Below are positions 25,274-34,153 of a DNA stretch of 56,447 bases, piece by piece. How positions within the stretch are numbered: the stretch's first letter is position 1; each line of letters opens with the position of its first letter. Made by a program: the position numbers and the translations under genes. This DNA is from an uncultured Clostridia bacterium (GTDB lineage: Bacteria; Bacillota; Clostridia; Oscillospirales; Acutalibacteraceae): the NCBI GenBank assembly GCA_944384815.1, contig CALWUW010000014.1, positions 1-56,447 of the forward strand, given 5' to 3'. The notes beneath the pieces were generated by a model that worked only from the letters and a program-made list of their open reading frames with translations, did no database searches and was not told the DNA's origin.

Positions 25274-26320
25274 ATGGAACGAAATGTCCTTCTTTTGGGA
25301 ACCGGAGGGACCATCGCCTGCAAACAAACTGCCGACGGTCTTACTCCCGTTCTCTCCTCCGATGACCTTTTATCGTACATTCCGCAAGCCAGATCGTTTG
25401 CCAAAGTAGACACTATCCAGCTCTGCAACGAGGACAGCACCAATATGACCCCCGCTTACTGGGAGCGCATTGTTGAGGCTATTTCCCGCTGTTATGACCG
25501 GTATGACGGTTTTGTGATCTGCCACGGAACGGATACAATGGCCTATACCGCCGCCGCTCTTTCTTATATGATCCAAAACTCTTCAAAGCCTATTGTGATC
25601 ACGGGCGCGCAAAAGCCTATCAACATGGATGTTACCGACGCCAAAACCAACCTTTCCGACAGTATTTTATACGCTGCGGACCCGGATTCCCATGGGGTCC
25701 ATTTGGTGTTTGACGGAAAAGTCATTGTGGGGACCCGGGCAAAAAAAGTCCGTGCCAAAAGCTACAACGCCTTTAAAAGCATTAACTTTCCCTATCCTGC
25801 CATACTGCAGGACGGACACATTATCCGTTATCTGCCCTCCACTCCTTACACAGAGCCCGTGCAGTTTTATAAACACATGGACCCGCGGATTTGCGTGCTG
25901 AAGATGATTCCCGGAGTGGACGGAAACCTTCTGGAATATGCTTTTTCCCAATATGACTGCATTGTGGTGGAAAGTTTCGGTGTGGGCGGCATCCCCGCTT
26001 CCATATCCCAGGCATTTTATCGGCAAATGACTTCCCAGACCCAGAACCCCAAATTTGTAGTCATGGCTACCCAGGTGGAAAATGAAGGAAGCGACATGGC
26101 GGTTTACCAGGTAGGAAAAAAGATCAAGGAAGATCTGGGGCTTTGGGAAGCCTACGACATGACCTTGGAAGCCACTATCACCAAAATGATGTGGATTCTT
26201 TCTCTTTATAAACAGGGAAATGTTTCTTATCAAGAAGCAAAACGGCTGTTTTATACAGAGATCCACCATGATCTTTTGTTCCCTACCTACAAATTTTCCG
26301 TTTCTCCTTCCAAATCTTAA
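25274..26320 (+). CDS. L-asparaginase (type I-like)
   Basis: Hydrolyses L-asparagine to aspartate and ammonia. The 348-residue protein has no signal peptide, so it is cytoplasmic. The two catalytic threonine motifs are present: LLLGTGGTIACK at the N-terminus and VICHGTDTMAYTAAA near residue 84, with the supporting TGAQKPI near residue 112. The ATG at 25274 follows AGGAAAGG; the frame is open back to 25205 but the extra 23 residues have no family match. The stand-alone gene contrasts with asnB at 4714-6591, so the organism can both make and degrade asparagine. Confidence 0.92.
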   Translation: MERNVLLLGTGGTIACKQTADGLTPVLSSDDLLSYIPQARSFAKVDTIQLCNEDSTNMTPAYWERIVEAISRCYDRYDGFVICHGTDTMAYTAAALSYMIQNSSKPIVITGAQKPINMDVTDAKTNLSDSILYAADPDSHGVHLVFDGKVIVGTRAKKVRAKSYNAFKSINFPYPAILQDGHIIRYLPSTPYTEPVQFYKHMDPRICVLKMIPGVDGNLLEYAFSQYDCIVVESFGVGGIPASISQAFYRQMTSQTQNPKFVVMATQVENEGSDMAVYQVGKKIKEDLGLWEAYDMTLEATITKMMWILSLYKQGNVSYQEAKRLFYTEIHHDLLFPTYKFSVSPSKS

Positions 26321-26453
26321 ATTTGTAAAACTTAATTTTTATTATTATTTATAAATTGTGACCGACATATGACCAACACCCTCTATACCGGAAACACAAA
26401 AAGGCAATAAAAACCAACTTATAATTTATGTTAACTGTGTGGAGGGAATTGAA

Positions 26454-27422
26454 ATGAGAAAAAAGCGTGTGTTTTGCTCATTTGCATTAGTTTTATCGAT
26501 TGTGATGAGCATTTTTTCTGCCAGTGTGTTGGCAGCCAAAAACTGGAACAACCAGATGCAGCAATTTGGTTTCGGCGAAGCGGAGTTTTACCGTACATCG
26601 GACGGGACCTTTACCACTCAGCCCTCCGGAACAAAATACTACGCTTTGTCTTTGGAAGGCCGTCAATTTGCTGCTGTAAAACAGGGAACCTGGAGTTTGG
26701 TTTGGACACCGGAAGAGCTTTCCCAGCAGGAACAGGATGCCCTTTGGGACGCTATTCTTTCCTCTCCCACCCAGCTCTCCCCTGGAAAAGGAACCCACTA
26801 CTTCTGCTATGGAATAGGAGCCTTTACAGTAGATGAAAAAAATGGGGATACATATTACGTTGCAGAGATAGAAAATGTTTTGTATCTTCTTGCTCCGGAA
26901 GGCAGAATCAGCCATTTCTACGGATCTGTAACACAAGATGCTTCTTCCAGTTCTGAGGAAAGCTCTGACAATAGCTCCGAAAACAGCTCTGAGAACAGCT
27001 CTGAGAACAGTTCCGAAAACAGTTCCGAAAACAGCTCCGAGAACAGTTCCGAGAACAGCTCCGAAAACAGCTCCGAGAACAGCTCCGAAAACAGCTCCGA
27101 GAACAGCTCTGAGAACAGCTCTGAGAACAGTTCCGAAAACAGCTCTGAGAACAGTTCCGAAAACAGCTCCGAAGAGATCATTCCGGATGAATCCGTTCCT
27201 TCCGCAGCTCCTTCTTCCAGCACACCTGTAACCTCTTCTGAAATTCCTCAAAGCAGTGAGACAATCGAAGAAATCCCGGATGAAGATACACCTCTTGCGC
27301 CGCCTACCACCGGAGAAATTGCCAATTATCTTCCTGCCGTTTCCGTTGTGATGGCAGGGTTCAGCCTCTTAGGCTTGCTGCTTTGCCGGAAAAAGGACTC
27401 TGCGGAAAATACAGATCAGTAA
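26454..27422 (+). CDS. Secreted surface protein with ENSS repeats and sortase-like C-terminal anchor
   Basis: A 322-residue exported protein. Residues 1-28 are a signal peptide ending in SASVLAA. A globular N-terminal domain of ~140 residues follows, with no known family match. Then comes a spacer of one DNSS and sixteen ENSS units, and a Pro/Ser-rich stretch. The tail has PPTTGE, a hydrophobic helix (LPAVSVVMAGFSLLGLLLC) and RKK, the layout of a sortase substrate, with PPTTG as a variant of LPXTG. No sortase is encoded in the window. The start is the ATG after GGAGGG (26441-26446). Confidence 0.82.
   Translation: MRKKRVFCSFALVLSIVMSIFSASVLAAKNWNNQMQQFGFGEAEFYRTSDGTFTTQPSGTKYYALSLEGRQFAAVKQGTWSLVWTPEELSQQEQDALWDAILSSPTQLSPGKGTHYFCYGIGAFTVDEKNGDTYYVAEIENVLYLLAPEGRISHFYGSVTQDASSSSEESSDNSSENSSENSSENSSENSSENSSENSSENSSENSSENSSENSSENSSENSSENSSENSSENSSENSSEEIIPDESVPSAAPSSSTPVTSSEIPQSSETIEEIPDEDTPLAPPTTGEIANYLPAVSVVMAGFSLLGLLLCRKKDSAENTDQ
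26967..27170 (+). repeat. 12-bp coding tandem repeat (17 units)
   Basis: Seventeen in-frame 12-nt units encode one DNSS and sixteen ENSS tetrapeptides. Units vary only at synonymous positions (GAA/GAG, AGC/AGT, TCC/TCT) after the first. Copy number should be prone to slippage, and every change keeps the frame. Confidence 0.95.
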
Positions 27423-27444
27423 AACTACATAGGTTAAAAATACC

Positions 27445-27483
27445 AGAGCGAACGCCATGAAATTCATGGCGTTCGCTCTTTTT
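27445..27483 (+). terminator. Terminator after ENSS-repeat protein gene
   Basis: A perfect ~16-bp inverted repeat (27445-27460 with 27464-27479) has a very short loop and is followed by TTTTT. Confidence 0.9.
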
Positions 27484-27581
27484 GCATAGTATTTTTAAAG
27501 GACTTCTTTTCTGCAGAAAACACACAAAAAAATTATTTCTCCTAATAGGTAAATTTTATTATGAATTTAGTATAAAAACTA

Positions 27582-27610
27582 TTTACTTTTTTAATATATT
27601 GTGTTATTAT
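27582..27610 (+). promoter_or_regulatory. Promoter of the LacI-type regulator gene
   Basis: TTTACT (27582-27587) and an extended -10 (TGt then TATTAT, 27605-27610) are separated by 17 bp. Confidence 0.7.
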
Positions 27611-27626
27611 AACGACAGATAATAGC

Positions 27627-27638
27627 TGAAACGTTTCA
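27627..27638 (+). promoter_or_regulatory. LacI-family operator
   Basis: The perfect 12-bp palindrome TGAAACGTTTCA is typical of LacI/GalR-family sites with a central CG. It lies at about +10 of the regulator's predicted transcript, suggesting autorepression or CcpA-like control. Confidence 0.75.
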
Positions 27639-27679
27639 TCTCCTGAAAGAATGGGGAGAGAAGCAGAAAGAGACTTTCG

Positions 27680-28702
27680 ATGACGATTAAGGAAATTGCC
27701 CGTCGGGCGGGCGTATCCGTTGCAACTGTCTCCTATGTATTGAATGGCACGGGCTCTGTAAGTGAAGAAGTTCGTCAGCATGTTTTGCAGATTGTTAAAG
27801 AAACAAACTACAGAAAAAATATTTTAGCCAGTAAGCTCAGAACCAACAGCAGCAATATTCTGGGAGTCATTGTAGAAGATATCACCGTATGGACTTCCGC
27901 TCGAACCATTCAGGGAATCGGCGATTTTGCCGAGCAACATAACAAGAATATTTTGATGACCGATCTGGCTTTAAATTCCAAGATCGGAAAAAATTTTCAT
28001 AGAATTCGGGAGTACAGAGATACCATAAATAAAGAGATCGACATCCTTTTGGGAAGCCAAGTGGAAGGAATTCTGTATGTAAGTATGCATGATCGGGATC
28101 TTTCTCATATTTTGCCCTCCTTCAGTCATCCTTTTGTTCTGGTAGGGTGTTATGCGGAAGATTTTCACTGTGTTACCTATGACAATACCAATATTGCTTA
28201 TTCCATCGGAAAACATTTTATTGAGAACGGTCACACTCGTTTCGGTGTAATTTCCGGCCCTTCCGGTTCGCGGATTTCTTGCAAGCGTCTCTCCGGATTT
28301 ACCAGGGCCCTAGCGGAACAAGGTTTTTCCCTTCCGCCTGCCTATATTTGTAGCGGTGATTGGGAATATGTCTCCGCAAGGCAAGCGGCTTTCGAGCTTT
28401 TAGCTTTGCCGGATCCCCCTACCGCGATTTTTGCCATGAACGATTTGATGGCTGCAGGAGTTTTGTCTGCGGCACACCAACTGAATTTAAAAATTCCTGA
28501 AAATTTGGAGATTGTTGGATTTGACGATCAGCAACTTTCTCAATATTCCGTTCCTCCTCTGACTACAGTTCAAGTTCCCTTATACGATATGGGGAAAGAG
28601 GCAGCCGCACAGATCTATGTGTTAAGGGAATCCAAACCTCAGAGGCAAAGTCAATTCATCTTGCCTTGCAGATTGCTTCATCGGGGCACGACTCGGTTCT
28701 GA
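27680..28702 (+). CDS. LacI-family transcriptional regulator
   Basis: A 340-residue repressor with the N-terminal helix-turn-helix and hinge MTIKEIARRAGVSVATVSYV, then a periplasmic-binding-protein-like sensor domain containing VLVGCYAEDF, ISGPSGSRISCKRLSGF and AIFAMNDLMAAGVL, ending IVGFDDQQLSQYSVPPLTTV. The ribosome site is weak. A 12-bp LacI-type palindrome lies in its own leader. It precedes the arabinofuranoside-type ABC transporter and GH127 genes and probably controls them. The effector, perhaps an arabino-oligosaccharide, is inferred. Confidence 0.92.
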   Translation: MTIKEIARRAGVSVATVSYVLNGTGSVSEEVRQHVLQIVKETNYRKNILASKLRTNSSNILGVIVEDITVWTSARTIQGIGDFAEQHNKNILMTDLALNSKIGKNFHRIREYRDTINKEIDILLGSQVEGILYVSMHDRDLSHILPSFSHPFVLVGCYAEDFHCVTYDNTNIAYSIGKHFIENGHTRFGVISGPSGSRISCKRLSGFTRALAEQGFSLPPAYICSGDWEYVSARQAAFELLALPDPPTAIFAMNDLMAAGVLSAAHQLNLKIPENLEIVGFDDQQLSQYSVPPLTTVQVPLYDMGKEAAAQIYVLRESKPQRQSQFILPCRLLHRGTTRF

Positions 28703-28840
28703 TGACGTATGGTGTATGATTTCTTCATCTTCAGCTTTGTGGAAATGTCGGTAAATGGAGAAGAATGAGTATTTGTAATAAAACTATTCTTCTCACTTAA
28801 TATTCAACCGTGCAGGAAACGGTGAAAAAGGAGGATCTAT

Positions 28841-30103
28841 ATGAAAATCAAAAAATGGGCTGCTTTGTTGCTGGCATGCTTTATGACGATTGGTACATTC
28901 AGCGCTTGCAACAACCAGGGAAGCCAGAGCGGTGGCGAAAGCGGTGGCGGAACCGGAGAGGAAATCAAGCTGACCTTGACGCAGTGGTCTCCTCCCAGTG
29001 AGGATGACGAACTGAATCTTTACAAGCAGTTCGAAAAAGCCAACCCCGGTTACAAAATCGAGGTTATGGTCATTGCGGAAGACCAGTATTCCTCCACCTT
29101 GAATCGTATGATCAGCACCAATACGGCGCCTGACATCATCACCGCCTGGGAATGTGACATCGGCAGTTTCGTATCCAACAAAAAGGTTATTTGCTTGGAC
29201 GACTATCTGGCCAAATCCGAAGAGATCGATCCGGAAGAATTTATCCCTGCTGTAAAGGAACTGAGTTCCTCCTTTGGCGGCAACTATTGTCTGCCTTGGG
29301 GCTATGCTTCTGAAATCCTGTTCTACAACAAGGATTTGTTCGACGCCGCAGAAGTGGAATATCCCACCAATGACTGGACCATGGACGATTTCGTGGCGGC
29401 TGCTGAAAAGCTGACCATCATCGAAAACGGCAAGGTAAAACAGTATGGCTGTGATACCCTTTCCTTCGTAGGCGGTTATTGGTCCGGTATTGGCGCTGCC
29501 GGTGACCCTGTTTATCAGGATGGCAAACTGACTATCGGCGAAGGCGCCAAGAAGTTCCTGACCACGCAGAAATATCTGGTAGACAATCAGTTCTCTCCTG
29601 CTCCTTCCACGGACGGCGGCGACCTGTTTGCTTCTGGAATGGCTGCTATGACCCGTACTGGTAGCTGGTTCATCGGCAGCTACAAAGAGTTGGAATTCAA
29701 CTGGGATATCGCTCCCCAGCCGAAGGACGTTCGTTTCTACAACAGCCTGCACACCGGTTTGTGGTGCATCCCTGAGACCACCAAGAATAAGGACGCCGCT
29801 TGGACGGCTCTGGAGTGGTTCATGAGCGAAGAAGGCCAGAAGATCAACTCCAAAGGCACCAGCAATCCCTCTGTGATTCAGTCCATCGCCGACCAAGGCG
29901 ACTGGAAAGTACAGGGAACCAACGGCCCCTCCAACTGGGATGCTTTTGACGTGATCTCTGAATCCGGTTCGTTTGGTTATGTTTGCGCTCCCGCCGGCTT
30001 GACCGGAGAAGCAGTAAAGGAATTTGAAGCTGCCATTCTTGGCCAGAAGTCCATTGACGATGCTATCGCCACTGTACAGGCCAAGGCCGAAGATTTCGAA
30101 TGA
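28841..30103 (+). CDS. ABC sugar transporter solute-binding lipoprotein
   Basis: A 420-residue extracellular binding protein anchored by a lipid. The signal peptide MKIKKWAALLLACFMTIGTF ends at the lipobox FSAC, followed by a Gly/Ser linker. The mature part has family 1 solute-binding features: LTLTQWSPPSEDDELNLYKQ at the N-terminal lobe, TAPDIITAWECDIGSF, and WSGIGAAGDPVYQDGKL and GLWCIPETTKNKDAAWTALE further on. AAGGAGG precedes the ATG. A terminator-like hairpin follows, a common way to make more binding protein than permease. The substrate is probably an arabinose-containing oligosaccharide because of the GH127 gene in the operon. Confidence 0.92.
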   Translation: MKIKKWAALLLACFMTIGTFSACNNQGSQSGGESGGGTGEEIKLTLTQWSPPSEDDELNLYKQFEKANPGYKIEVMVIAEDQYSSTLNRMISTNTAPDIITAWECDIGSFVSNKKVICLDDYLAKSEEIDPEEFIPAVKELSSSFGGNYCLPWGYASEILFYNKDLFDAAEVEYPTNDWTMDDFVAAAEKLTIIENGKVKQYGCDTLSFVGGYWSGIGAAGDPVYQDGKLTIGEGAKKFLTTQKYLVDNQFSPAPSTDGGDLFASGMAAMTRTGSWFIGSYKELEFNWDIAPQPKDVRFYNSLHTGLWCIPETTKNKDAAWTALEWFMSEEGQKINSKGTSNPSVIQSIADQGDWKVQGTNGPSNWDAFDVISESGSFGYVCAPAGLTGEAVKEFEAAILGQKSIDDAIATVQAKAEDFE

Positions 30104-30113
30104 CTTTAACTTC

Positions 30114-30154
30114 GGGGAAGACGGCTGATCCAGCCGTCTTCCCCATTCTTTTTT
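30114..30154 (+). terminator. Intra-operon attenuating terminator
   Basis: A perfect 14-bp stem (30114-30127 with 30131-30144), 3-nt loop and TTCTTTTTT follow the binding-protein gene. The permeases downstream have no separate promoter I can see, so partial read-through is expected. Confidence 0.88.
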
Positions 30155-30224
30155 AATCCGTCTGCGCTTGTTTTTCTGATTTTCCTCCCGGATGAAAATC
30201 AGTAACCTTCAGGAGGTGACTTTC

Positions 30225-31151
30225 TTGTCCACTACAAAAGCAATACAAACGAAACAAGCTAGAAAGCGTAAGATCAAAAACGCACTTTCTGCATACGCAT
30301 TTCTCTCCCCATGGATCATTGGATTTCTGCTTTTCTCCGCTTACCCCATCGTCTACGTGTTCACCATGAGCTTTACAAACGCTACCATGATGAACAGCGG
30401 AGAATTCGTTCAATTTGACAATTACATAAAAATGTTTAACGATAGTGGCTTCTGGAAATCCCTTTGGGTAACGTTGGTCTTTTCCATTTTCTCCGTAATT
30501 ATCACCATCATTTGGGCGTTTTGCCTGGCAATGCTTCTGAACGCGCAGAAGCGCTTCAACGGATTTTTCCAGTTTGTTTATTTTCTGCCTGCCGTAGTTC
30601 CTTCTGTTGCCCTGGCATTTTCTTTCCAGATGATTTTCGCCAAAGACACCGGTATTTTCAACTACATGATCGGTTCGGTAACGGGAAGCAATTTTTCTCC
30701 CAACTGGTTATACGATGAAACGCTGGTTTATCCTACTGTATTTTTCATTATGCTTTTCACCTATTCTACCGGCCAGATGATGTTGATTTTCCGTTCGGGG
30801 TTAAAGGAAGTTCCCAGAGAATTGTATGAAGCAGCTTCTTTGGATGGCGCTTCTGCTTTCCAGAAATTCCGGAACGTAACATTCCCTTCCATCTCCCCGA
30901 TTTTGCTGTTTAACACCGTTATGGCTTCCATCGGCGCACTTAATGGCGCGTTTGCCATTTTGTTCCCCTTGACCGAGGGCGGCCCCAACGGAGCCACAAA
31001 TGTATTGAGCCTGAGCTTGTATCGGGAAGTTTTCCTGAACAACAGAATCGGATATGGTTGCTGCTTGGCTGTCATTCTGTTCCTGCTGGCTGTTGTATTT
31101 GCTTCTGTACAATTTGCCATGAGCAAAAAATGGGTCTACTACGAGAACTGA
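30225..31151 (+). CDS. ABC sugar transporter permease (MalF-type)
   Basis: An inner-membrane permease of 308 residues with six predicted helices. The cytoplasmic EAA loop that docks the ATPase reads ELYEAASLDGASAFQKFRNV near residue 206. The start is taken as TTG at 30225, 8 nt after AGGAGG (30211-30216); the ATG at 30192 precedes that ribosome site and would bury it in the reading frame. It pairs with the next gene. No ATP-binding subunit is nearby, so a shared MsmK/MsmX-type ATPase elsewhere is inferred. Confidence 0.92.
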   Translation: MSTTKAIQTKQARKRKIKNALSAYAFLSPWIIGFLLFSAYPIVYVFTMSFTNATMMNSGEFVQFDNYIKMFNDSGFWKSLWVTLVFSIFSVIITIIWAFCLAMLLNAQKRFNGFFQFVYFLPAVVPSVALAFSFQMIFAKDTGIFNYMIGSVTGSNFSPNWLYDETLVYPTVFFIMLFTYSTGQMMLIFRSGLKEVPRELYEAASLDGASAFQKFRNVTFPSISPILLFNTVMASIGALNGAFAILFPLTEGGPNGATNVLSLSLYREVFLNNRIGYGCCLAVILFLLAVVFASVQFAMSKKWVYYEN

Positions 31152-31167
31152 GGAAAGGAGAATTTTT

Positions 31168-32019
31168 ATGCGTACAAGACATGCGATTCATGCATCTTCC
31201 GTTGTCCGGGTAATTGTGATGCTCTTCATAGCGATGATTACCATTTTTCCTTTTCTCTGGATTTTTTCCAGTTCTCTGAAGACAAATCTGGAGATCAGCC
31301 AATTTCCTCCTACTTTGCTCCCCAAAGATCCACAATGGGAAGCATTTGGCAAACTCCTTACCGGTGATTTGTTCTGGCAATTTTTGAGAAACACGCTGCT
31401 TCTGATCATTGGAAATACTGTGGGAACCCTGATTTCCAGTTCTTTTGTGGCTTATCCGCTGGCACGTCTGAATTTTCCCGGGAAAAATCTGGTTTTCTCC
31501 ATCATTGTAGCTACCATGATGGTTCCCGGAATCACGCTGATTACTCCCCAGTATATGATGTTCAATAATTTTGGGTGGCTGGATACGTTGCTGCCTATGA
31601 TCGTTCCCGCTTTCTTTGCCTATCCTTACAATGTATTTCTGTTCCGGCAGTTCTTCCGCTCCGTGCCGAAAGATCTGGATGAAGCCGCTTACATTGATGG
31701 ATGCGGAAGAGTGGGAATGCTGTTCCGAATCTTGCTTCCTTTGAGCAGGCCCGTATTTATCACTATTGGCATTTTGTCGGCTGTATTCTGGTGGAATGAG
31801 CTGACACAGCCTCTAATCTACGTCAACTCGGATACCTGGAAGCCTTTGACCGTTGCTTTGATGACCCGGTTCAAGTTCTTTGACGAGGGCCCCAACACGG
31901 TCACCTGGAATTACCTGATGGCAGTTTCCGCTTTGATGATCCTGCCTCCTATTGCTTTGTATCTCTCCGCTTCCAGATATTTGGTAGAAGGAATCAAAAC
32001 CTCCGGTATGAAGGGATAA
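31168..32019 (+). CDS. ABC sugar transporter permease (MalG-type)
   Basis: The second inner-membrane permease, 283 residues with six predicted helices. The EAA loop reads DLDEAAYIDGCGRVGMLFRI near residue 172. The C-terminus YLVEGIKTSGMKG is characteristic of carbohydrate-type MalG permeases. It begins 16 bp after the MalF-type gene with AAAGGAG before the ATG and is followed 46 bp later by the GH127 gene, consistent with one operon. Confidence 0.94.
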   Translation: MRTRHAIHASSVVRVIVMLFIAMITIFPFLWIFSSSLKTNLEISQFPPTLLPKDPQWEAFGKLLTGDLFWQFLRNTLLLIIGNTVGTLISSSFVAYPLARLNFPGKNLVFSIIVATMMVPGITLITPQYMMFNNFGWLDTLLPMIVPAFFAYPYNVFLFRQFFRSVPKDLDEAAYIDGCGRVGMLFRILLPLSRPVFITIGILSAVFWWNELTQPLIYVNSDTWKPLTVALMTRFKFFDEGPNTVTWNYLMAVSALMILPPIALYLSASRYLVEGIKTSGMKG

Positions 32020-32065
32020 TCGCCTGTAGTGCCTGGAGAAAATAAGGGAAAGGGATGTATAGAAA

Positions 32066-34048
32066 ATGTCCAGACAAAAGAAACAAGTTGTTTCTCCGCT
32101 TTACAGTGTGCTTCCGCAAGGAGCTATCCACCCAAAAGGATGGCTTCTGAGGCAATTACAGCTGCAAGCGAAAGGAATCCCCGGAAGAGCGGATGAATTT
32201 TTCTTTAAGGGAGAATTCTGGCTGGGAGGGGACGGCGCCAAAGATCCTTCCCGGAAGCCCACGGATATTGGCAGCAGCCACATTGTAGTAGGCTGGCTGG
32301 CCAGTATGGTGGAAATGGCGTGGCTGCTGGATGACCCTGTGCTGAAAGAAAAAGCACAAGGGTACATTGAGTATTTGATCGGCAGCAGCCGGCCCGATGG
32401 AAGTTTTGGCCCTACCGGACCGCAGGACAGTTTGTGGCCGGATGTAAACAATGAAAATGTTTGTTACGAAGGCGCCCGGATCCAAGCCGCGGGAATCCTG
32501 CTTTCCTATTACGGCTATACCGGAGATCAACGGGCTTTGGATGTTTGCAAACGATTTATTCTGGAATATTACGGTAAAAACTACAAACCTGGCTCCTATA
32601 CCTGGTTTAACAATATCGGTCAGAAATCCATCCGGGGTTTGGCTTATACCTTATATAAAATGACCGGGGACGAGGCGTATCTGGACGCTGTAGAAGCGCA
32701 CCTGGCCTATGAGACACCGGAAAGTGACTGGAAAACCGGCCTTAAAAACAAGGATCCCAAATGCACCCATGGCGCCGTGTTCGGCGGGCTGGGAAATGTA
32801 ACCCAAGATTATCTGTTCTCCGGGGATGAGGACTGCAAAACCATCATTGATGAAGCCATCCGTTGGCTGGACGAGACCCAGGGGCAGGTAGGCGGTCATT
32901 ACACTGCCCATGAGTTCATTGCTTCCAAAAACGGCCGGGACCCCACCAACGGCAGCGAATGCTGCCCCATTGTAGGGCATATCGGCTCCATGCTTTCCTT
33001 GTTCTCGGTATTCGGAGAATCCGGCTACGCAGACCGGGCAGAAGAATTGGTCTTCAACAGCGCCGCCGCCTTTATGACAGGTGACACCTGGGCCCGGCAA
33101 TACGATCAGCAGGTAAATCAGGTGCTTTGCACCGTTAGCAAAAGAAGATTTGATAACCGGGATGATGCCAACACCTTTGGAATTGACCCTCATTATCCCT
33201 GTTGCAACGGCACTGTGGGACGTCCTCTGCTTTCCTTCATCCGCAATCAGTGGCTGAAAACGAAAGACGAAGGCTTGGTGGCTCTTTCCTATTGCCCCGT
33301 CACCGTGGAAACCACATTAAAGGGAGCCAAGTTCCGCCTGGACGTAGAGAGCGAATATCCCTTCCGGGGAACCGGGCTGCAGTTTACCGTACATACCGAT
33401 CGTCCCGTGGAAGTTACTCTGTATTTACGGGCTCCGGGATATATCGGAGATTACGGCGAGCGAACCGCCGTGCAGCATGACGGTGAGATGCATAAAATCG
33501 AACCCGGCACGTTCTATCCTCTGCGCCGCGTATGGCAGGACGGAGATACGTTCCAGATGAACATTCCCATGAATACCAAGTTTATCCGCCGCAGTGAGGA
33601 CGCCACTGCCGTAAAACGCGGCCCGCTGTATTACGCGCTGCGGATCCGGGAAGCCTATCGGCAAATGAAATATAACTACGAAGGTTCTGCGGATTGGGAG
33701 ATCTATCCCGCCAGCCCCTGGAATATGGGTCTGTACACCACTTATCGAGCCGCCTATGCCTCTATTACAGAAGAGCACCATCCCATTCCTTCCCACCCCT
33801 GGAGCCATCAGGAAGAAGTGCTCTGGAACGAGGAAAACCATCGGTTTGAAGTCAACCGGGAACCGGAGCCGGTAATTCTCCATGTGCGTGGAAGAAAGAT
33901 CCTGAACTGGGATCTGCATAAGATCTACAATATGTCCGGCCCCATTCTTCCGGAAGAAGAACGGATCTACGGTGAGGAAGTGCAGTTGGAGCTGATCCCC
34001 TATGGATGCACCAATTTGCGCATTGCCGAATTCCCGGCCATTGAATGA
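32066..34048 (+). CDS. Beta-L-arabinofuranosidase, GH127 family
   Basis: A 660-residue cytoplasmic glycosidase (no signal peptide) of the DUF1680/GH127 group, which releases L-arabinofuranose from plant arabinans and hydroxyproline-linked arabino-oligosaccharides. An (alpha/alpha)6 barrel occupies about residues 20-400, with beta-sandwich domains after it. The zinc site and catalytic residues of the family seem present: Glu298 and Cys300 in GSECCPIVG, and the Cys379-Cys380 pair in HYPCCNGTVG, whose first Cys is the expected nucleophile; Glu283 in AHEFIA is a candidate acid/base. It is the last gene of the transporter operon and would supply arabinose to araBAD. Confidence 0.88.
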   Translation: MSRQKKQVVSPLYSVLPQGAIHPKGWLLRQLQLQAKGIPGRADEFFFKGEFWLGGDGAKDPSRKPTDIGSSHIVVGWLASMVEMAWLLDDPVLKEKAQGYIEYLIGSSRPDGSFGPTGPQDSLWPDVNNENVCYEGARIQAAGILLSYYGYTGDQRALDVCKRFILEYYGKNYKPGSYTWFNNIGQKSIRGLAYTLYKMTGDEAYLDAVEAHLAYETPESDWKTGLKNKDPKCTHGAVFGGLGNVTQDYLFSGDEDCKTIIDEAIRWLDETQGQVGGHYTAHEFIASKNGRDPTNGSECCPIVGHIGSMLSLFSVFGESGYADRAEELVFNSAAAFMTGDTWARQYDQQVNQVLCTVSKRRFDNRDDANTFGIDPHYPCCNGTVGRPLLSFIRNQWLKTKDEGLVALSYCPVTVETTLKGAKFRLDVESEYPFRGTGLQFTVHTDRPVEVTLYLRAPGYIGDYGERTAVQHDGEMHKIEPGTFYPLRRVWQDGDTFQMNIPMNTKFIRRSEDATAVKRGPLYYALRIREAYRQMKYNYEGSADWEIYPASPWNMGLYTTYRAAYASITEEHHPIPSHPWSHQEEVLWNEENHRFEVNREPEPVILHVRGRKILNWDLHKIYNMSGPILPEEERIYGEEVQLELIPYGCTNLRIAEFPAIE

Positions 34049-34093
34049 TTTTTATGGCTTTTCGCTGAAAGCCGCAAAAGTTGACAGCACAAT

Positions 34094-34135
34094 AAAAACC
34101 AGCCCCTGTTGGATATCCAACAGGGGCTGGTTTTT
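34094..34135. terminator. Bidirectional terminator between GH127 gene and hydA
   Basis: A 42-bp perfect palindrome centred on GATATC, with AAAAA and TTTTT ends. It serves both the plus-strand sugar operon and the minus-strand hydrogenase operon. Confidence 0.95.
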
Positions 34136-34153
34136 CATCTTTTCTCTTCAGGA

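Noticed and set aside
26967-27170. CRISPR-like array
   Set aside because: The units are 12 bp, in frame, with no spacers, and encode ENSS inside an exported protein.
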